This document shows positions 24,778 to 33,372 of a stretch of DNA of 51,318 nucleotides, in pieces. The stretch is from JACRBE01 sp964429005. GTDB taxonomy: Bacteria; Chlamydiota; Chlamydiia; Chlamydiales; JACRBE01. The translations under genes were made by a program, and so were the position numbers. The notes beneath the pieces are model-generated. The model was not told the origin of the DNA. It saw only the letters and a list, made by a program, of their open reading frames with translations, and searched no databases. Location: contig CAYSAJ010000012.1 of the NCBI GenBank assembly GCA_964429005.1, forward strand, positions 1-51,318, written 5' to 3'. Numbering within the stretch: the stretch's first letter is position 1; each line of letters starts with the position of its first letter.

Positions 24778-25391
24778 AGGAAGTCATTTGCCCAAGCAAA
24801 TAGACCAAACCCAATAATCAGCAGGCCTGCAATCCGATTGAGTTTTTTTAATGTTTCAACGGTGATTTTTCGGTGAAAATAGGTTAGGGTTTGGGCTAAA
24901 AATGTCCACCATCCCATAGCTCCAATAAAGACTCCTATTGTCAGAAGGAATGCATTGGAGAATTGTCCATGAGTATCGGCAAGATCAAGGCCCGCAAAGA
25001 TAGCTAAATAAGAAACAAGGGTCATCGGATTGACGAGATTGAGTAAATAGGTAGAGGTGATGTCTCTCCAAGGAGACCCTTTCTTAGCTCCGTTTTTCAT
25101 CGATAAGTGTCGAGAAAGAAATATCTTAATTCCTAGGTAAATTAAGAAGGCGCCTCCAAAGAGACGGAGCCAAAAACCTATTTTCAGAATAAAATTTGAA
25201 ATAAAAGTAAGACCAAAGGCGACAACACTGGCATAGGTCGTTGCAGCCGATGCAGCTCCAAGTCCCGAGCAAAGACCAGAAACTAGACCTTGATGCAAGG
25301 TGCGATTGATACAAAGTACCCCAATCGGACCAATCGGCGCGGCAATCGAAAACCCCACAATCATTCCCTTTATCAGGAACCCATAGTCCAT
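24774..25391 (-). CDS. LysE/RhtB-family exporter
   Basis: Inner-membrane exporter of amino acids or similar small molecules; 205 residues with six hydrophobic segments. The first carries GFSIAAPIGPIGVLCINRTL, the family signature with the conserved Pro-x-Gly-Pro, and STYLLNLVNPMTLVSYLAIF is the second hallmark. AAGGTAG lies just before the ATG. It converges with the methyltransferase gene, sharing the TTAG of the stop codons. The substrate is unknown; involvement with the polyketide operon is not indicated because it is on the opposite strand. Confidence 0.88.
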   Translation of the reverse strand: MDYGFLIKGMIVGFSIAAPIGPIGVLCINRTLHQGLVSGLCSGLGAASAATTYASVVAFGLTFISNFILKIGFWLRLFGGAFLIYLGIKIFLSRHLSMKNGAKKGSPWRDITSTYLLNLVNPMTLVSYLAIFAGLDLADTHGQFSNAFLLTIGVFIGAMGWWTFLAQTLTYFHRKITVETLKKLNRIAGLLIIGFGLFAWANDFL

Positions 25392-25512
25392 ATCAGCTAC
25401 CTTAAGTGATGAAATATCTATATCCTATCTATTCCTTTTTCAACAATTTTCAAACAAAAATTGCGAACAATCATAGAATACATATGATTCAAAAAAAATA
25501 TCGGAGAGCCCT

Positions 25513-26229
25513 ATGAATATTATCATACGAAAATCGAATCAAAGAGGGCTTACAAAAACTAGTTGGCTTGAAAGCTATCACTCCTTTAGTTTTGGGGAAT
25601 ATTTTGATCCCGAGTTTAATCAATTTGGTGTGCTGAGAGTCCTCAATGAAGATTTTATTGGGCCTCAAAAAGGATTTCATGCTCATGGCCACAAAGATAT
25701 TGAAATCATCTCATATGTCATCGAAGGATCTTTATCTCATCATGACAACATGGGATACAAAAAGACCCTAATCCCTGGAGATATTCAATATATATCAGCT
25801 GGAAAGGGGATACTGCATAGTGAAATGAACACGGATAAAGAGAATAAAAGTCACTTTATCCAAATCTGGGTGACCCCACAAGAAAAAGGGCTGAACCCTC
25901 ACTATCATTATCGACATATAGGGACAGAGGAGGGGCAAAAGGAGCCTATGCTCCTTTTTTCCCCAGATGGAAAAATGGGTTCGATCCCTATTCATCAAAA
26001 TATTGAGATCTCTATTTTACGGCTAGCCCCCAAAGAGAGGTATTCGTTTGCTCAACCGATCTACAAAATGTGTTGGATTCAAGTCGTTCAAGGATCATTA
26101 ACGGTTCAAGAGGAAAATCTCGAAATGGGTGATGGGATTGGCCTCAAAGGCCATGGGGAAATTTCGCTCCTATCTGATCAGAAGAGCGAGGTTTGGATTT
26201 TCTCCATGCGCCATGAAATGGAATTTTAA
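25513..26229 (+). CDS. Pirin family bicupin protein
   Basis: A 238-residue cytosolic protein with two cupin domains. The metal site in the first is FHAHGHKDIEIISYV plus GILHSEMN, giving three His and a Glu. WLESYHSFSFGEYFDP at the N-terminus and PGDIQYISAG are pirin hallmarks. Some pirins oxidise quercetin, others act as redox-dependent regulators, and the role here is open. GGAG lies 7 nt before the ATG. It overlaps the convergent symporter gene by 4 bp. Confidence 0.9.
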   Translation: MNIIIRKSNQRGLTKTSWLESYHSFSFGEYFDPEFNQFGVLRVLNEDFIGPQKGFHAHGHKDIEIISYVIEGSLSHHDNMGYKKTLIPGDIQYISAGKGILHSEMNTDKENKSHFIQIWVTPQEKGLNPHYHYRHIGTEEGQKEPMLLFSPDGKMGSIPIHQNIEISILRLAPKERYSFAQPIYKMCWIQVVQGSLTVQEENLEMGDGIGLKGHGEISLLSDQKSEVWIFSMRHEMEF

Positions 26230-27494
26230 GCCAAATTTTGTATGGGAGCATCACAGACCACTTTTTCTCCTTCGAAGTGGGCAACCATGACCGCGCACGA
26301 TGTGTCGCTAAACACGTTTGTTGTTGTGCGGCACATATCTAAAATACGATCAAGAGGGAGAATGAGGGAGAGCCCTTCAGCTGGAAGGCCCATCGCATTT
26401 AAGATCACCATGATGGCCACTAAACTTCCTGATGGAAGACCTGCGATCCCCATGGAAGTGAGGAGACATAAAATAGCGAGGATGATTTGATGGCCGATGC
26501 TCATGTCGACCCCAAAGGCTTGCGCTATAAATAAAGCAGCTACAAACTCATAAAGAGCAGACCCTGCCATGTTCATCGATGTCCCTAGAGGGACAACAAA
26601 TCCACAAATGTGGCTTGATACTCCAGCTCTTTTCTCTACACATTCCATTGTCACAGGAAGCGTTGCTGCAGATGAGCTTGTAGAAAAAGCAGTTAAAAGA
26701 GCAGGAGATACAGCTCTTAGATAGTTTGAAGGACGAAGTCCTAAAAGTTTCATCGCTACGAGCAAGACGACCCAGAAAAGGGAGAGGCCTAGCATTACGG
26801 TCATAAAGAAAAATAGAAGAGCATTGATCGTTTGGAAGCCTTGGGCTGCGATCACTTTTGTTACAAGGCAAAAGACACCAAGTGGCATCGCTTTCATAAT
26901 AAGCTGCGTCATTTTCATCAAAACCTTAGAGAGCCCACTCCAAAAGTTCACAAGGACCTCTTTTGCCTTCCCTTCTAAGTTCATTAAAGTAATTCCAAAA
27001 AGCAAGCTGAAGAAAATCAATCCTAGCATATTACCATGAGAAGCAGCTTCAAAGATATTGGCAGGGATGATTTTTGAAGTGAGCTGGCTCACTATGTCCA
27101 TAGCAGAAGGGATTTTCCCAACAGAAGGTGTTGCTGCTTGCAAAGTAGAGGCTAATGATTGTTTATAGTGATAACCTGGGCCGATGAGGTTTACAGCGAA
27201 AACTCCTAGCAAAATCGCTAGGCTCACGGTCACCACATAGAGTGTGAAAGTTTTTATGCCGAGTCTACCAAAGGATTTTCCTCCTTGCATTTGGCCTAGA
27301 CCATTGATGATCGAGGAAACTATCAGGGGAACGACTAGCATGCTAAGGGCGTTTAGAAAGAGCTGGCCACCGAGTTCAAGTGCTGAATAAAGGCGGATTC
27401 CGAAAAAAGTTGTCTCGGGGGAAATAATAGAGCCGACAGCAAGGCCTAGCGCTATGGCCCAAAGGACTCTAAAAAGCATAACATTTTTTTTCAC
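26226..27494 (-). CDS. Dicarboxylate/amino acid:cation symporter (DAACS)
   Basis: Inner-membrane transporter of glutamate, aspartate or C4-dicarboxylates, driven by sodium or protons. The 422 residues contain about eight helices and two re-entrant loops. The hallmarks are the Ser-rich loop AFSTSSSAATLPVTMECVE and FVVPLGTSMNMAGSALYEFV in helix 7. The second re-entrant loop is GIAGLPSGSLVAIMVILNAMG, next to LDRILDMCRTTTNVFSDT in helix 8. The start is GTG at 27494, supported by GGAG 6 nt upstream. Chlamydia also uses DAACS-type import for TCA-cycle substrates. Confidence 0.92.
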   Translation of the reverse strand: MKKNVMLFRVLWAIALGLAVGSIISPETTFFGIRLYSALELGGQLFLNALSMLVVPLIVSSIINGLGQMQGGKSFGRLGIKTFTLYVVTVSLAILLGVFAVNLIGPGYHYKQSLASTLQAATPSVGKIPSAMDIVSQLTSKIIPANIFEAASHGNMLGLIFFSLLFGITLMNLEGKAKEVLVNFWSGLSKVLMKMTQLIMKAMPLGVFCLVTKVIAAQGFQTINALLFFFMTVMLGLSLFWVVLLVAMKLLGLRPSNYLRAVSPALLTAFSTSSSAATLPVTMECVEKRAGVSSHICGFVVPLGTSMNMAGSALYEFVAALFIAQAFGVDMSIGHQIILAILCLLTSMGIAGLPSGSLVAIMVILNAMGLPAEGLSLILPLDRILDMCRTTTNVFSDTSCAVMVAHFEGEKVVCDAPIQNLA

Positions 27495-27561
27495 AACATA
27501 CTCCGTGAAGAACTCTTAGATCTTAAACCATCAGAGAATTAATTCCAAATCGGAGATTCCT

Positions 27562-28500
27562 TTAGATTTTCAGTCCAAAATAAGAATGAATTTGATCATG
27601 GTTCTCCTCAGGCTCAAGGTGTGTGACAATCTCTACAGATTGAGCTAAAGTTTTTTTGATGATCGATTCTATGTGGGAAGCTTTTTCATGAGCTTCTTTT
27701 AAAGAAATTTCTTCTGGAAAAAGAAGATGAAATTCTACATGAACTCCGTCACCCATCAGACGATGGCGCAAGTGATGGAAACGAAGGTTGAGGTCACATG
27801 TTTCTCTACTTAGGATTTCATACAGCTCTTTATGGACACTTGGATCTGATTCATCCATGAGTCCGGCGATCGATTTTTTGAGAAGCTTAAGTCCTGTGAC
27901 AAGAATATTGACCCCGGTAAAAAAAGCGACAATAGGGTCAAGCCAGGCAATTCCTGTGAGCTTCACGAGTGCGAGTGTTAAAATGGCACTAAAACTTGTC
28001 CACGAGTCTGTTAAAATGTGTTTCCCATTCGCTTCAAGGATTAAAGATTTTCCTTTTTTCCCCACGCCAATCAGAAAGGCGCCGAGCAAGAGGTTAATCA
28101 CAGTAGCAGCGCCGACCGCAAACACCCCCTCTTCGAAGTGCGCTATTTCAATGCCAAATAAAAGTTTTTTTACAACTTCATAAAAAATGAATATTGCTGC
28201 AAAAAGGATCATCGCGCCTTCAAAACCTGCAGAGAAAAAACAAATTTTTTGATGTCCGTAAAGATGGTTCTCATCGGCAGGTTTTAAGCTTATCCATAAG
28301 CTGAACGCTGCAAAGCCAACAGCAAAGATGTGAACGACAGATTCAGCTGCATCAGATAATACAGCGATAGAGTGTGTCATGAAATAGGCATACATCTTAA
28401 GGATAAGCATAAATAGTCCTACCACAAAGGAGAGGACCATCGCACTTTTCATTAGATTTGCATGAAGTCTAGACGCAGAGCTCATAAAATTTCTTTTCAT
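27562..28500 (-). CDS. Cation diffusion facilitator (CDF) metal exporter
   Basis: Inner-membrane divalent metal/proton antiporter of 312 residues, six hydrophobic segments and a C-terminal cytosolic domain. Metal-site motifs HSIAVLSDAAES in helix 2 and LTDSWTSFSAI in helix 5 supply the four ligands (His/Asp pairs), and DENHLYGHQK is the conserved loop before helix 3. The C-terminal domain is His-rich (FHHLRHRLMGDGVHVEFHLL). Its metal may be zinc, iron or manganese. The start could also be five codons later; neither ATG has a strong ribosome binding site. Confidence 0.9.
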   Translation of the reverse strand: MKRNFMSSASRLHANLMKSAMVLSFVVGLFMLILKMYAYFMTHSIAVLSDAAESVVHIFAVGFAAFSLWISLKPADENHLYGHQKICFFSAGFEGAMILFAAIFIFYEVVKKLLFGIEIAHFEEGVFAVGAATVINLLLGAFLIGVGKKGKSLILEANGKHILTDSWTSFSAILTLALVKLTGIAWLDPIVAFFTGVNILVTGLKLLKKSIAGLMDESDPSVHKELYEILSRETCDLNLRFHHLRHRLMGDGVHVEFHLLFPEEISLKEAHEKASHIESIIKKTLAQSVEIVTHLEPEENHDQIHSYFGLKI

Positions 28501-28545
28501 TTTTATTAACTATTGTACTCAATTCCCTAATTTTCTTGGGAGAAT

Positions 28546-30447
28546 TCAGACCGAGAGCCTAGAGGTTATTTCCAGCGAGGTGACTTGAGATGCGCTAAGA
28601 AATGGACGATATTCTGTTTTGAGCAACTCATCGGCTAGTTGAGGTATGTGAGAATAAGATTCAATGATTTTACCGAGAAAAATCCTTTTTTCGGCTGGGG
28701 TAAACCCGGGCCACAGAATGAGGGCCCGAAAAGTATGAAAATAAGTATTGGTAAAACCATCTTTTATAAGGGCTATCAGGGCCTCAGATACAGTCATTAT
28801 CATGTCAGCGCTGCTATCAAAATATTCGTAGCACATTAAGATCAGACTTAGTTTAGCGAATTGATCATCCATAGCTAAATAGAGGAAGGAATTTCTACGT
28901 ACCTTCGCTACAACATGTTTAATGAGATCAGATCTCAAATACCATGCAAACAATTCTTGCATTCCATCTTCGAGACCTATTACGACTTCAAATCCATAAT
29001 TGTATGCATAGAGTTGCTCATCGGAAGAGAGAGATCTTATTTTTTTTTCATAGTGTTGCACGAGCCCTAGATCACCAGAGCCGCAGGCTAAACAAAAAGC
29101 GATGGAGAGTTTATCACCCGTGCATTGACTCATATAGAAAAAAAGACGTTTTGCGACCAAAGCAAGAGAATCTTTTGCATGAATTATACGATAAAGTTCT
29201 AAATATTGGGGGTGTAAGGAATCTAGACTTTCTAAAAACCGATGAGCCCCTCTTACTAAATTCATGTGGTGCGCAAGTTTTTCAAAAACTTTTGGAGAAG
29301 ACAAGCTTCTAAAAACAGGTCCCAGCGTTTTTTCCGCATCTATTTGCTCTAAAAGATTTTTCACAACTTCATTCCAACGAGATTTATTTTGGAGAACTCG
29401 GTCAATTTGAGCCGCTTGATGAGGATAATGTGACTCATCCATAGGCGATTTTTTATCATAATAGAAAGATCTTACCTCGGGGAAATGGGGGGCGATGAGA
29501 TCATTGAAAGCGTTATGTGAAGCCACCTTATGAGGGAGAACCTCTCTATGCACGACTTGTAAGCAAGATAGGGCATCGATGAAAGAATCATCACCTGTGA
29601 CTCCCACGGGGAAAGATGTAGTTGCCAAAAGAAACTGCTCAAAGAGATCGTGAGGTAAAGTGTCAAAACAAAGTAGGGTTAAATAGCGACCTCCAGCTCC
29701 ATGCTGAAAAGTCGTTTTCCCATATTTCAAGCAAATGGTTTCGATTCCAAGATGTTCCCTTAATCCTTCAAACGAACTCAAAGAGATGCTTCTCGTATTT
29801 CCAACTAAAACGATACTCAATTTGGTTTTCCCTTGAATATGGAATGCTAAATAAGCGATTAGCTTTGTAAAATGGATATGAGTTTGTTCGCTAGCTGCAT
29901 AACTAAAAGTGTAAAATCCTTTTTCTAAGGAAGTCAAAGAGTCTTTTAGTTCAAGAGGGATCATTTCAATAAGGCGCTGATGATGGTCAAGAGTCGAATC
30001 AAGAGCCTCAGCTAAAAGTCTTGAATTAATGAACACACCTAGATGGGAAGGGGAAAATCCCAAACAAGGATAGACACCTTCCATTTCGCCGAGAGTAACA
30101 AAGGGGACCCTTGGAGGTAATACTCTCCGGAGAGCTAAGCTCATTTCTCCATCTTGATAGGGGATTTGAATGACGACACCTGGATTAAATATCCGAGCCT
30201 GTCCCAATATTGCCTCATATGTTTCAGGTTTTTCATAGTCCCAACAAAAATCAGATGAACGTAAATTCGAGGAAATCACCCTATGTCGAGTGAATAAACT
30301 ATATACTTTTGCAAGAATGATAACGGTAGCGGTAGGATAAATTTTTTCAATAAGTTTTCTAAGCTTTTGCGCCGTAAAAAATTCTCCACACCCCCCCCGA
30401 TTAGGAACAAGAATAAGGGTTCTATGACAAGGATTTGTGATTTCCAT
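28546..30447 (-). CDS. Large protein of unknown function, possible GT-B glycosyltransferase
   Basis: I do not recognise a named family for this 633-residue soluble protein. The N-terminal half reads like a two-domain GT-B fold: TLILVPNRGGCGEFFTAQKL resembles the start of GT9/EarP-like enzymes, IVLVGNTRSISL opens a second nucleotide-binding-like domain, and GVTGDDSFIDALSC resembles the GDDSF-type donor loop of bacterial glycosyltransferases acting on proteins. Residues 380-633 are all-helical repeats without known motifs. No signal peptide or membrane helix is seen. A protein-modifying or effector role is a guess. Confidence 0.6.
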   Translation of the reverse strand: MEITNPCHRTLILVPNRGGCGEFFTAQKLRKLIEKIYPTATVIILAKVYSLFTRHRVISSNLRSSDFCWDYEKPETYEAILGQARIFNPGVVIQIPYQDGEMSLALRRVLPPRVPFVTLGEMEGVYPCLGFSPSHLGVFINSRLLAEALDSTLDHHQRLIEMIPLELKDSLTSLEKGFYTFSYAASEQTHIHFTKLIAYLAFHIQGKTKLSIVLVGNTRSISLSSFEGLREHLGIETICLKYGKTTFQHGAGGRYLTLLCFDTLPHDLFEQFLLATTSFPVGVTGDDSFIDALSCLQVVHREVLPHKVASHNAFNDLIAPHFPEVRSFYYDKKSPMDESHYPHQAAQIDRVLQNKSRWNEVVKNLLEQIDAEKTLGPVFRSLSSPKVFEKLAHHMNLVRGAHRFLESLDSLHPQYLELYRIIHAKDSLALVAKRLFFYMSQCTGDKLSIAFCLACGSGDLGLVQHYEKKIRSLSSDEQLYAYNYGFEVVIGLEDGMQELFAWYLRSDLIKHVVAKVRRNSFLYLAMDDQFAKLSLILMCYEYFDSSADMIMTVSEALIALIKDGFTNTYFHTFRALILWPGFTPAEKRIFLGKIIESYSHIPQLADELLKTEYRPFLSASQVTSLEITSRLSV

Positions 30448-30669
30448 AAAAGATTTCTAAAAAATTCGGGAAGATTTTAAGAAAAAAACAAAGATAATCG
30501 CAAATAAAATCATTTAGACATTTTTAAAAATTTCTTTATACATATGTTGTTTAAAAAACTACTTTTAGACTTCTTCACAAACAATATTTCTTGTTTAGTG
30601 TTTTTTCTCTCGATTTTTCATGGGGAAAATTGGTTGCTATATTTTAGGGGATTTCTTAACAAGGGAAAT

Positions 30670-30681
30670 AGGGTATACCCT
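30670..30681. promoter_or_regulatory. Operator-like palindrome before the efflux operon
   Basis: AGGGTATACCCT is a perfect 12-bp palindrome ending 10 nt before the ATG at 30692, where a bound regulator or an RNA hairpin would block expression. The wider 30448-30691 gap is otherwise AT-rich with no further signal recognised. Confidence 0.4.
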
Positions 30682-30691
30682 TGCTTTAAAC

Positions 30692-32182
30692 ATGCGATAT
30701 CAAAAAAGAAATCGATCACTTCTTCTAAGTTTCTTCCTGATTTTATCAGGATGTCTTTCTCTTTCTGAAAGAGAGCAAAGGGAACACATCATCTCGCCAA
30801 GTCCAATCACCAATACAAGACAAGAAGCATTAGATTCAGGATTTTTCACAGAAGGAAACTGGCCTGAAAAAAAATGGTGGGAAAGTTTTGAAGAAATTAC
30901 TTTAAATGCTCTAATGGAAGAGGCTCTTCTTTCAAATCCTACACTCCAAGCCGTTCATGAAAGAATAGAATCTGCTAAACAATCCGCTATTGTCGTTCGC
31001 TCTAAGCTATTTCCTCTCATTTTTTTTAACGCTGAAGATAACTGGAATTATTTAAGCCAACATGGACTTTATCGGACCTTAAATCCTAATATTCCACTCA
31101 ATGCTAACTTAATTGATTTGACCCTCTCCTTCACTTACGAATTTGATTTTTGGAGTAAAAACAGAAACCTTTTTCAAGCAGCTCTTGGAAAAGTAAAAAC
31201 GCAGGAAGCAGAAGAAGCTCAAACAAAACTTGTTGTTACTACCGCGCTCGCTCAAGCTTATTATGCTCTTACAACGAATCTCACCCGTAAAAAACTCTAT
31301 GAGGAATTAGTTATACTGCGTAGAGCTGTGAGCAGCCTGCAAAATCTTTTGCAGCTGAATGCTCTTCGTTCTCGGTTAGAACCTTTGCTATCAGAAGAAG
31401 AGGAATTTCAAGCTGAAAAACTTTTACTGAGTGTTAATGAAGAAATTGCTGCAAACAAACATCTGATTAACATGCTCAGAGGAAAAGGTCCTGATGAGCC
31501 TCTTGATGTAGAAAATACTTTGCCTGATTTTCCAGTGACCCTTTCACTTCCAAATGAAATTTCGATCAATTTACTTTCAAGACGACCTGATCTGATGGCT
31601 CAAATTTGGAAATTGCAAACGTTTGCCCATGAAGTGGGCGCTGCGAAAGCTGATTTCCTGCCAAATATCAACCTTGTAGGATCAGGGGGGATTGAAACTG
31701 TCCTTGCATCTTTTTTGTTTAGCCCTTCTTCATTGACTGCAAATGTTCACCCTGCCATCAACTTACCGATTTTTACTGCGGGGGCGATTAAGGCGAATGT
31801 GCGGGAAAAAAAGGCCTTTTTTGACCAAGCGGTGTATGAATACAACCAGCTCATTCTTCAAAGCGCACAAGAAGTCACTGATTACATCGTTTTAATCGAA
31901 TCAGTTTTTGCCCAGAAAAAAAAGCAAGAAAAAATCGTAAAAGATGCTACTGAGAGATTTGAAATTACATTCTTAAGATATCTCAAGGGACTTGGTGGAT
32001 ATTTAGAAAACTATGCCTATCAAATCCAAGTCGTTGAGAAGAAACTTGAAGATTTACAGCTAACTTACATGCAGTATCTTTCAGCAATAAAGCTCATTAA
32101 AGCTCTAGGAGGGGGGTATTCTTCAACTTTGCCTCTTGATTTAGAAAAACCTTTGAAACCTAAGGAAAAAGTCTCATGGTAA
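30692..32182 (+). CDS. Outer-membrane efflux lipoprotein (TolC/OprM family)
   Basis: Outer-membrane channel of a tripartite exporter; 496 residues. The N-terminus MRYQKRNRSLLLSFFLILSGC has a lipobox (LSGC) with the acylated Cys21, as in OprM/NodT proteins. Two repeats of the OEP domain follow: TLNALMEEALLSNPTLQAVH opens the first and INLLSRRPDLMAQIWKLQ opens the second, with long helices between. The chosen start gives a proper lipoprotein signal; an in-frame ATG at 30620 would bury it behind 24 residues. The stop overlaps the EmrA-like gene by 7 bp. Confidence 0.9.
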   Translation: MRYQKRNRSLLLSFFLILSGCLSLSEREQREHIISPSPITNTRQEALDSGFFTEGNWPEKKWWESFEEITLNALMEEALLSNPTLQAVHERIESAKQSAIVVRSKLFPLIFFNAEDNWNYLSQHGLYRTLNPNIPLNANLIDLTLSFTYEFDFWSKNRNLFQAALGKVKTQEAEEAQTKLVVTTALAQAYYALTTNLTRKKLYEELVILRRAVSSLQNLLQLNALRSRLEPLLSEEEEFQAEKLLLSVNEEIAANKHLINMLRGKGPDEPLDVENTLPDFPVTLSLPNEISINLLSRRPDLMAQIWKLQTFAHEVGAAKADFLPNINLVGSGGIETVLASFLFSPSSLTANVHPAINLPIFTAGAIKANVREKKAFFDQAVYEYNQLILQSAQEVTDYIVLIESVFAQKKKQEKIVKDATERFEITFLRYLKGLGGYLENYAYQIQVVEKKLEDLQLTYMQYLSAIKLIKALGGGYSSTLPLDLEKPLKPKEKVSW

Positions 32183-33369
32183 ACCCAACAACTTCCTCTT
32201 CAAAGAAGAAAATCGTGATCTATTTTTGGTCATCAGTGGCCTTTATAGGACTCATTGCTGTTTTGTTGTGGTTTGGATGGATTCGTTATATAGCTTATAC
32301 AAATGATGCCTATGTAGAAGGAAACCAGGTCTATGTCACTCCTTTAAGGCCAGGATTTATTACTGCGATTCATACTGATGATACCTTCCTCGTAAAAAAA
32401 GGGCAGCTCATTGTTGAAATGGATGAGAGTGATGCAACCATTGCCCTAGACCATGCGAAAGAAAAACTTGCTCAAACAACAAGACACGTTTGTCAACTCT
32501 TTCATCAAGTATTTGCCTATCAGGCTGACATTCAAATAAAAAAAGCAGAATTTATCAAAACATCTCAAGACTATGAACACCGCATTGGTGTCATTGATGC
32601 TGGAGGTGTTTCTTTAGAGGATCTCGAACATGCGACAGCAGCGCTCAGAGCGAGCTATTATTCTCTTCAAATGACCAAAGTCCTCTTTAAACAATCTCTT
32701 TCCGTAGTTCAAGGAACCTCTATTCGTAATCATCCCCTGGTTCTTTCTGCTGCAGATGAACTCAGAGAAGCATGGCTACAACATTATCGCTGTAAAATTT
32801 ATGCTCCTGTAGAAGGTCTTGTGGCCCAAAGGAAAATCCAAGTGGGGATGTGGGTTCCTGCAGGTCAGCCTCTAATGAGTGTGATTCCTCTGGATCAGAT
32901 TTGGGTGAATGCAAACTTCAAAGAGACACAGCTTCGATATATGAGAATTGGTCAAAGAGTCAAAGTTACATCTGATCTGTATGGAGATGGAGTAGTGTTC
33001 CATGGAAAAGTTGTAGGTCTTCCAGGTGGGGCAGGAAATGCGTTTTCTTTATTGCCACCTCAAAATCTTTCAGGAAACTGGATTAAAATTGTTCAAAGAT
33101 TGCCTGTAAGAGTCTCTTTAGATCCTAAAGAAATGCAAAGATATCCTCTTCGAGTAGGCCTTTCCATGGAAGCCACTGTCGATCTTAAAGACCAAGATGG
33201 TCTGTTGGTCCCTACATCGTCCGAGGGGTCTCCTCTTTATGAAACTCCCATATTTAGGATCGAAGAAAGAGGCGATGAGGCTTTTATCGAAAATATTATC
33301 ACAGCCAACATGGATGAGACGCTTCAATATTATCTTCTGAATCCTCTACAAATGGTGATGGAAGAATAG
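32176..33369 (+). CDS. EmrA/HlyD-like membrane fusion protein
   Basis: Periplasmic adaptor linking inner-membrane pump and outer-membrane channel. The 397 residues begin with a short cytosolic tail and one membrane anchor (IVIYFWSSVAFIGLIAVLLW), followed by YTNDAYVEGNQVYVTPLRPG, the typical EmrA opening. Then come the half-lipoyl domain, a helical hairpin of about 130 residues, and the second lipoyl half (CKIYAPVEGLVAQRKIQVGM). The beta-barrel carries IWVNANFKETQLRYMRIGQ. It overlaps the upstream gene and lies 3 bp before the EmrB-like gene. Confidence 0.92.
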   Translation: MVNPTTSSSKKKIVIYFWSSVAFIGLIAVLLWFGWIRYIAYTNDAYVEGNQVYVTPLRPGFITAIHTDDTFLVKKGQLIVEMDESDATIALDHAKEKLAQTTRHVCQLFHQVFAYQADIQIKKAEFIKTSQDYEHRIGVIDAGGVSLEDLEHATAALRASYYSLQMTKVLFKQSLSVVQGTSIRNHPLVLSAADELREAWLQHYRCKIYAPVEGLVAQRKIQVGMWVPAGQPLMSVIPLDQIWVNANFKETQLRYMRIGQRVKVTSDLYGDGVVFHGKVVGLPGGAGNAFSLLPPQNLSGNWIKIVQRLPVRVSLDPKEMQRYPLRVGLSMEATVDLKDQDGLLVPTSSEGSPLYETPIFRIEERGDEAFIENIITANMDETLQYYLLNPLQMVMEE

Positions 33370-33372
33370 TTA

